This document shows positions 1-6,000 of a DNA stretch of 6,636 nt, piece by piece. The stretch spans positions 1 through 6,636 of the forward strand of contig DAOVHI010000080.1 in assembly GCA_030671985.1 (NCBI GenBank). The letters are read 5' to 3'. The notes under the pieces were generated by a model. That model saw only the letters and a program-made list of their open reading frames with translations. It ran no database searches and was not told the origin of the DNA. The DNA is from a bacterium. Lineage in GTDB: Bacteria > JAHJDO01. Position numbers and translations under genes: made by a program. Numbering within the stretch: the first letter of the stretch is position 1; the number at the start of each line of letters is the position of its first letter.

Positions 1-3000
1 AGATACCCTTAACAATAGTTAAAATATCCTCCAGCCTTTTTAACACCATTTTAATTTCCGCGCGCACTCTTTCACGTTCCCCCGGCGCTTCTTGTTCGTA
101 GCGCGCGGATGAGATCTCCTTATAGCCGTACAACTCATGTACAAGCGAGTATCTATCCAGAATAACTATAGGGCTCTGCTCAAAAAAGCCTTCCGCGAAT
201 CCATCTTCTTTGAATAAGGCAGGCTTTTTAATGACCTCATCATAAAGTTCATAAAGGGCTTTATATTTAGGCATAAGAGGATTAATGGTCTGCATATATA
301 GGCGCAACCATATAAGTTGTAGAAGTTCGTGATTATTATTTAACTGCAATCTCGTTATATTATCAGTTAACCTCTGTCTATCTATACGCTGAAGAAGCTT
401 AAAGATAAACCGGATATCCGACTCACGCACAACCTGTTCCAAATAAGCCAGTTGTGTAATAACTGCTTCTTTGTCAGACGTTTTTTCAGTTTCACGGATT
501 GTGTCCATGATTGATATTAATTCCTCGGGCTTAATCCCTAATTCATCTAAATAAGGCTTAACCTGCGAATCAGTCAATTTCCCTTCCAGGATAAGAGAAA
601 GAATCGATTCAAAACGGCTGTGATTATCAATTATAAAATCAGCCCCCATGAAGCCTTCCTCAATAACAGGATTCTCTGTTGTTTGTAGGATTTCTTTCTT
701 TTTTAATACCTCTTCGCGGGACATATTACGCCCGGTCTCATACGCAGATCTACGCACACCGCGGGCCAAACAATAGTCTGGATGAACATCGATATAGGCA
801 GTAGCATCATATAACTCTTTAAGATTGATCTTCATGTTTTTCGGAGGAGAAAGGCTGAGTATCCAGTCAACAAAAAATATACCGTCTCCGGGGGTTATCC
901 TCTGTAATGCATCCGCCCATTCTCCCGGTTTAAGAATAATTTCTTTTCTTCCCTCAATGGTCAGGGAAACTCCTTGCGGCCGGCGCTCAAGGATATGGTC
1001 GGTATCGGCAATCGTAAGAACTACTCGGCCATGCCCATCCTTTTTAACAGAGGCCTCGGCCCTTTCTCCCAGAGAAAAACTTTTCCGTTTGTCTCCTAAA
1101 GAAAATTCTCCATCCTCTTGCCCCCAGAACTCTAACATTGGTTCAGCCTGTTGCTCGTCTAAGCCAACGCGAAGGATAAGGTCTCCATCCTTTATCATAA
1201 TCTTTGCCTTATTGAGCGCCACAAGAGTAATCCTGCCGCGGTTTGTGCTGTCAAAAAGCGGTGTATAGTAGCTACCCGCCTTTTGTTTAAACTTCTTTTC
1301 CTCAGTAAAGGATTCCCATACCTCAAATTTCTCATTAGGATATTCAGTTGATTTCCTGGTATTAAAATCTATCGGCCTTCTGTCGTTGGGAAGAATCCTG
1401 TCGTCTGCCGAACGGATCTCCGCAACTAACCCTGTATTAGCCTTGATTATTTTTACAAAAAGTTTGACAAGCGTTGACTTTCCACTGGCCCCAAGTCCGG
1501 CAAAAGCAAACACCGTAGGAATACCCTTCTCCCTGTTTTCAGCATATGCTTTAAGAAGCACGGGAAGCATCTCTTCAATGGCCTCTCGAGGAGTCATTGT
1601 CCTGCTTAACCCACGCCGCAGGCGTTCGGTCCAACAACTGTATTCTTCCATCAGGGGCCCGGCAAACTCATCAACGATCCTCCGACGCTGTTCCACAACG
1701 GCGTCAGGGCTTAAAACCTGACATTTTTGATTCTCTGTTTTTATCGCGGGCGAGCTGGAAACGACTCTGCCGGATTTTTCATTTTGCGCGATATCCGAGA
1801 GTTTAGCCGAATCCGCCCTTCCCTCATCCACCGGTGAACTGCTTTTGTCTTTGGAATCCGCCTTCTCATCTATTTTTTCTGCATATTGCTCTATCTCTTC
1901 AGCAAACTTATCTCCTCCGTCCAGCTGCTCATTGACCCAAGATAATATATAATCTCTCCTGTATTTTAAAGTTTCTTTTAAATATTCTTTTTCTCTTCTC
2001 ATCAAATGTGTGTTCTCTATTAAGTAGTCTATCGTTTCATTCTTAAATATTCTCTCCAAAATAACTGCTTGCTTTGCTATATCCGTAATGGTAAGGCCAA
2101 GGCCTTCATATATTTGACGCGTTCTAAAATGTAAATCTTTATTGCCTGCGTCATATTCTAATTCCCTTACAGGTACTCCTGGGCCAAATTCATTTTTGTC
2201 TTTTCTCTTACCTCCAGCCTTATCAATAAAAAGTAATGCCCCGCCATTATCAATTCTATAAAGCACTCCTTTTGAAGCTTTGGTATTATTATCAATCCGG
2301 CGGGGAATATCCCAGTTAGCCATAAAGACATCCATTAAAAATCCATGCTTTAATTGCTGTTTGCGCGTACCAGGATTTTCTCCTCCTTCAAGGAGTAACA
2401 TTCGGGAAGCAAATCCACAAACATTATCAACTTTCACAATCTTTGTATCTGCTACCGGTACTCCAGCAAGCCTATACATCACATTTGCCAGCTGCTCGCT
2501 CCATATATGAGAGCTGTTTCCTGCCTCAGCAAATTTAACATAATAAATCTCCGGGCCGTTCTGGGCGGCTAATGTGAATTCAGCTCCCGGCCTGGTTCCT
2601 TTCTCTCCGCCAGTTTTTAATGAAAAATCCCAAGCTTCTATTGGTAGTTTCTTTAGCGCGCCTCTATCCACTGTTAAATAGTATTCATCCTTCTCTGTCT
2701 TAGCCCTAACATCGTCGAAAGTATACTCCCTAATCTCCCGTTCATAAGTTAAATAGTCCAACAGTGTTTCTTCTCTTTCCACCCAGGGATGAGTCTTGAC
2801 TTTTTCTCTTTTGTTTAATTCTTTCATGCCCTTGAGCATGATTTCTCTCAATTTATTCTGATTATCTATTCCAGCCGTATAACTTTCAAACAATCTCTTA
2901 TAAAAAGTTTCATTTAACGCCCCGTAGATCATCACCTTATAGCCTTTTTCCAGGCCACAGTCATCCCATAGTATTTTTACCTGTTTGCTTAACAAATCGA

Positions 3001-6000
3001 TGCTCTTTTGAATTTGCCCCTGAGGGATCCCTCCTCTGGAAATCGCTTCAAAAACTTCCGCGATAATTTGTTTAGCTTGCCGTTCTTTAAGCTGCCCTTG
3101 AAGCAAATTTTGCATATGCATTGACAACAGCGCGTCTTTTAGTCTAAAAATCCTTTTGCCCATATCTCGCGTCAACCGCAGCCCAAAAGCAAAAGGTTCA
3201 GTACTATCTGCAAACCTGTTTTCATTCTCATCCATGGCGAATCCCACATCATACTCTATAATCGCCTCTGCTCCATGCGCAGCTTTCCTCGAATTCCCTC
3301 TGGCACCTCTTCCTTCTCCTCCACCGCCACGTGCATACTTATAGGCAACACTCATTAAGGCCGTCATACTTTCCGCGCGGTCAGAATCATGTTCTCTTGT
3401 TCCGCTATATCCGCTTAACAAAACATCGTATACGAACGGAATAATTTTCTTTATACCGTCATGTTCATAAAATCTATAGCCGCACTTTAATATCATCTTT
3501 TCTAATTCCACCTCATTTACAGAAAATATCTTAGATAATACTTCTTGCATATTCTCTTGGCTATAGCTCCAAATTACCCGCCATTCATAATACATTATGA
3601 ACTTCTTAGCTATACGTAAAAGGTCTGTTGTTTGCTCCATAATACTTCTTAGGTTATTAAATAATACTGCTCTTACTATATCCGCTTTCGCGACAGTATT
3701 ATTTGCCGCCATCCTTTGTAAAGTTGAATATTGTTCTTCTATCAATAAACATCTGACTTTAGTAAAGGCCTGACTGTTAAGATACGGCATAAAAAGTTTT
3801 GTATTAATCAGCCGATTATCTCGCTGCATACCATTGACGGTATGCCAATCATCCAACAGGAATAAGCGCACAATACTGGCAAAAGAAAAGACCTCGCAAA
3901 TTTTCCTCAGTACTTTTTTATCTACTTTCTTTAATATAATCCATACAAAATAGAATGATCCTGGCGAAAATTCATCCAAAGCCTCTAATAATTCTCTCTC
4001 CTTCTCCAGATAAGACTCGTCAGGCCTATAATGACGCAATTCTTCTAAAATATCTTCAACCAACGATCGTTTATAGAGAATACCCCATATCTCCTCGCCA
4101 CCGGCTCCTTTACTGCTATGTTCATCTGCCAATGCGATAAATTCCTTTGCCGATTCTGTGGCATTTGACCTCAACGATAGTGGATAGAGAATATCCAGCG
4201 CCTCATCGATACGAACCCCCCCCCAATGAAGGGTAACTGCCAATAGCCTAAGATTCACTGCCGCTTCCGTGGCGTCTGCCCTCGACGACAGGTTAAAGAG
4301 AATCTTTCCGATCCACTCGCCGATAGCTCCTCTCATGCCAAGTTGAGTTGCTAATATACTAAATTCCTCTGCCGCTTCTGCGGCGTCTTCCCTCGACGAT
4401 AAATTATTAATAATCTTGCCGATCCACTCACCACTGACTTCCCACCTTACAAACTTGGTTGTCAATGCTTCAAAACTCTTTACCACTTCTGTTGCGTCTG
4501 CCCTCAACGATAGTTTATAGAAAATCTCCTCTATCTCCTCGCCACTGACTCCTTCCCTGTCCAATTGAGCCGCGAATGATAAAAGACCGGGTGTCTCTAA
4601 GATACGCCTTGCGACACCTGTCGCATCTGTCCTCAACGATAGTGGCAAGAGAATATGCGCTATCCCCTTGCCACTAACCTTCCTCCCGCCAAGTTCGGAT
4701 GTCAATGCTCTGAAATTCTCTGCCGCCTCTGCGGCGTCTGCTCTCAACGATAGGTTATAAAGAATATCCCATACCCAGATTAGCCATTTGAAAATGATTT
4801 TCTTCTTACTAAGTTCAATTATCAAGACTCTAAAATTCTCTGCTGCTTTTGCGGCGTCTACCCTCAACGATAAGTTATGAAGAATATCCATTACTCTCTT
4901 GCCAGTGGTTAACCATCCAAATCTATCTCCAAATTCAGCTGCCATTGCGCTAAAATTCTTCGCTGCTGTCTCTGGCCGCGCCGCATAAGTTCTTAAGTTG
5001 TTAATAATAGACTTTCCTTCTTCCTCACAGTCGAAATGGCTAAAGATAGCTTTTAACTGAATAAAAACATCTCTCCTGGCTTGTTCTTTCTCACCTATTT
5101 TTCTTAAATAATCTTTAACCTGCTCCCGCTGCTGCTCTGAGATCTCATCCTGACCCTTAACCGATTCCAATATTTCTCTAAACCCATAAATATCTATCTC
5201 CTCATCCTCCAGAGCGGCTATCACCTCTGCCTGCGCGTTAGGATCAAAAATTAAGAACTCTTCTATCTCCTTTGACACAATTTCCAAGTCACGGAATTCA
5301 TTACCGAGGATATAGATTAATTCATACTCCAGTTCCATAATCAAGAGCCATTTACAGCGGAATAATTCAACGTCAAGAAGGATTCTATTATAGGCAGGGT
5401 CTGCTCTGGCAAGGCGGTTAAGGCCGGATACTATCTCTATAGCCGGTATTGGAATGCCGCGGGCGCGATACGCCTCTAAGAATTCGTCGGTAAACACAAA
5501 ACCAAGCGCTTCATTAAGCATACGCGCCTTTTCTTTACTTAAATCGACATCCACGAAACTGTCCACCGTCCCACGCTCTGTCAACTTCAGCCTGGCAATA
5601 GGTCTATAATCATATGCCGAACCTTTCTTGCGGATTACGCTATTACGCGAAGGAATATTTACAATATTTCCGTCATTTTTTGTGACAGGCGAGCTGGAGG
5701 TCGATCCACTGGATTGTTTACCATTCTTACCTTTTTTATTTACCATCTCCAATTCCCCGATAAGATTCACTTGAACTTCTTCTGCATAAAGCTTAAATAA
5801 ATCTTCGGCTGTAAACCATTTTTTAGAAGAACCATCCATAAAGCCCTCCCCAATATCGTACATGTCTTTTCCCCAAATACGATTATTAGGATTCAAAAAT
5901 TTTGAAATAGGCTCTGTTTTTATTTCTATTTCTTCTGCTAAGTCAGGAAAACGTTTTTTAAGAGATTTTACCTGGGAACACTTGGCTACTAATATTAAAT

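Noticed and set aside
110-160. HELYG at residues 2166-2170 as a metallopeptidase motif
   Set aside because: There is no second His at the HExxH position and no supporting strand-helix context.
825-1268. Plus-strand ORF of 147 codons
   Set aside because: It lies fully antisense to the P-loop domain, its translation has no domain-like pattern, and there is no ribosome binding site or neighbour supporting it. It is a shadow of the coding frame.
1386-1806. Two overlapping plus-strand ORFs of 111 and 69 codons
   Set aside because: Antisense to the Walker A region and the linker; they overlap each other in different frames and look like Ser/Arg-rich shadow translations.
4763-4804. Hydrophobic stretch IIFKWLIWVWDIL as a membrane segment
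   Set aside because: It is too short, carries Lys and Asp, and sits at a repeat junction where other units have ordinary amphipathic helices.
4013-5017. Regularly spaced DNA repeats that could suggest a CRISPR array
   Set aside because: Units are diverged, the period is 111 bp or codon-multiple variants of it, there are no constant 25-40 bp repeats with unique spacers, and the frame runs through as a conserved protein repeat.
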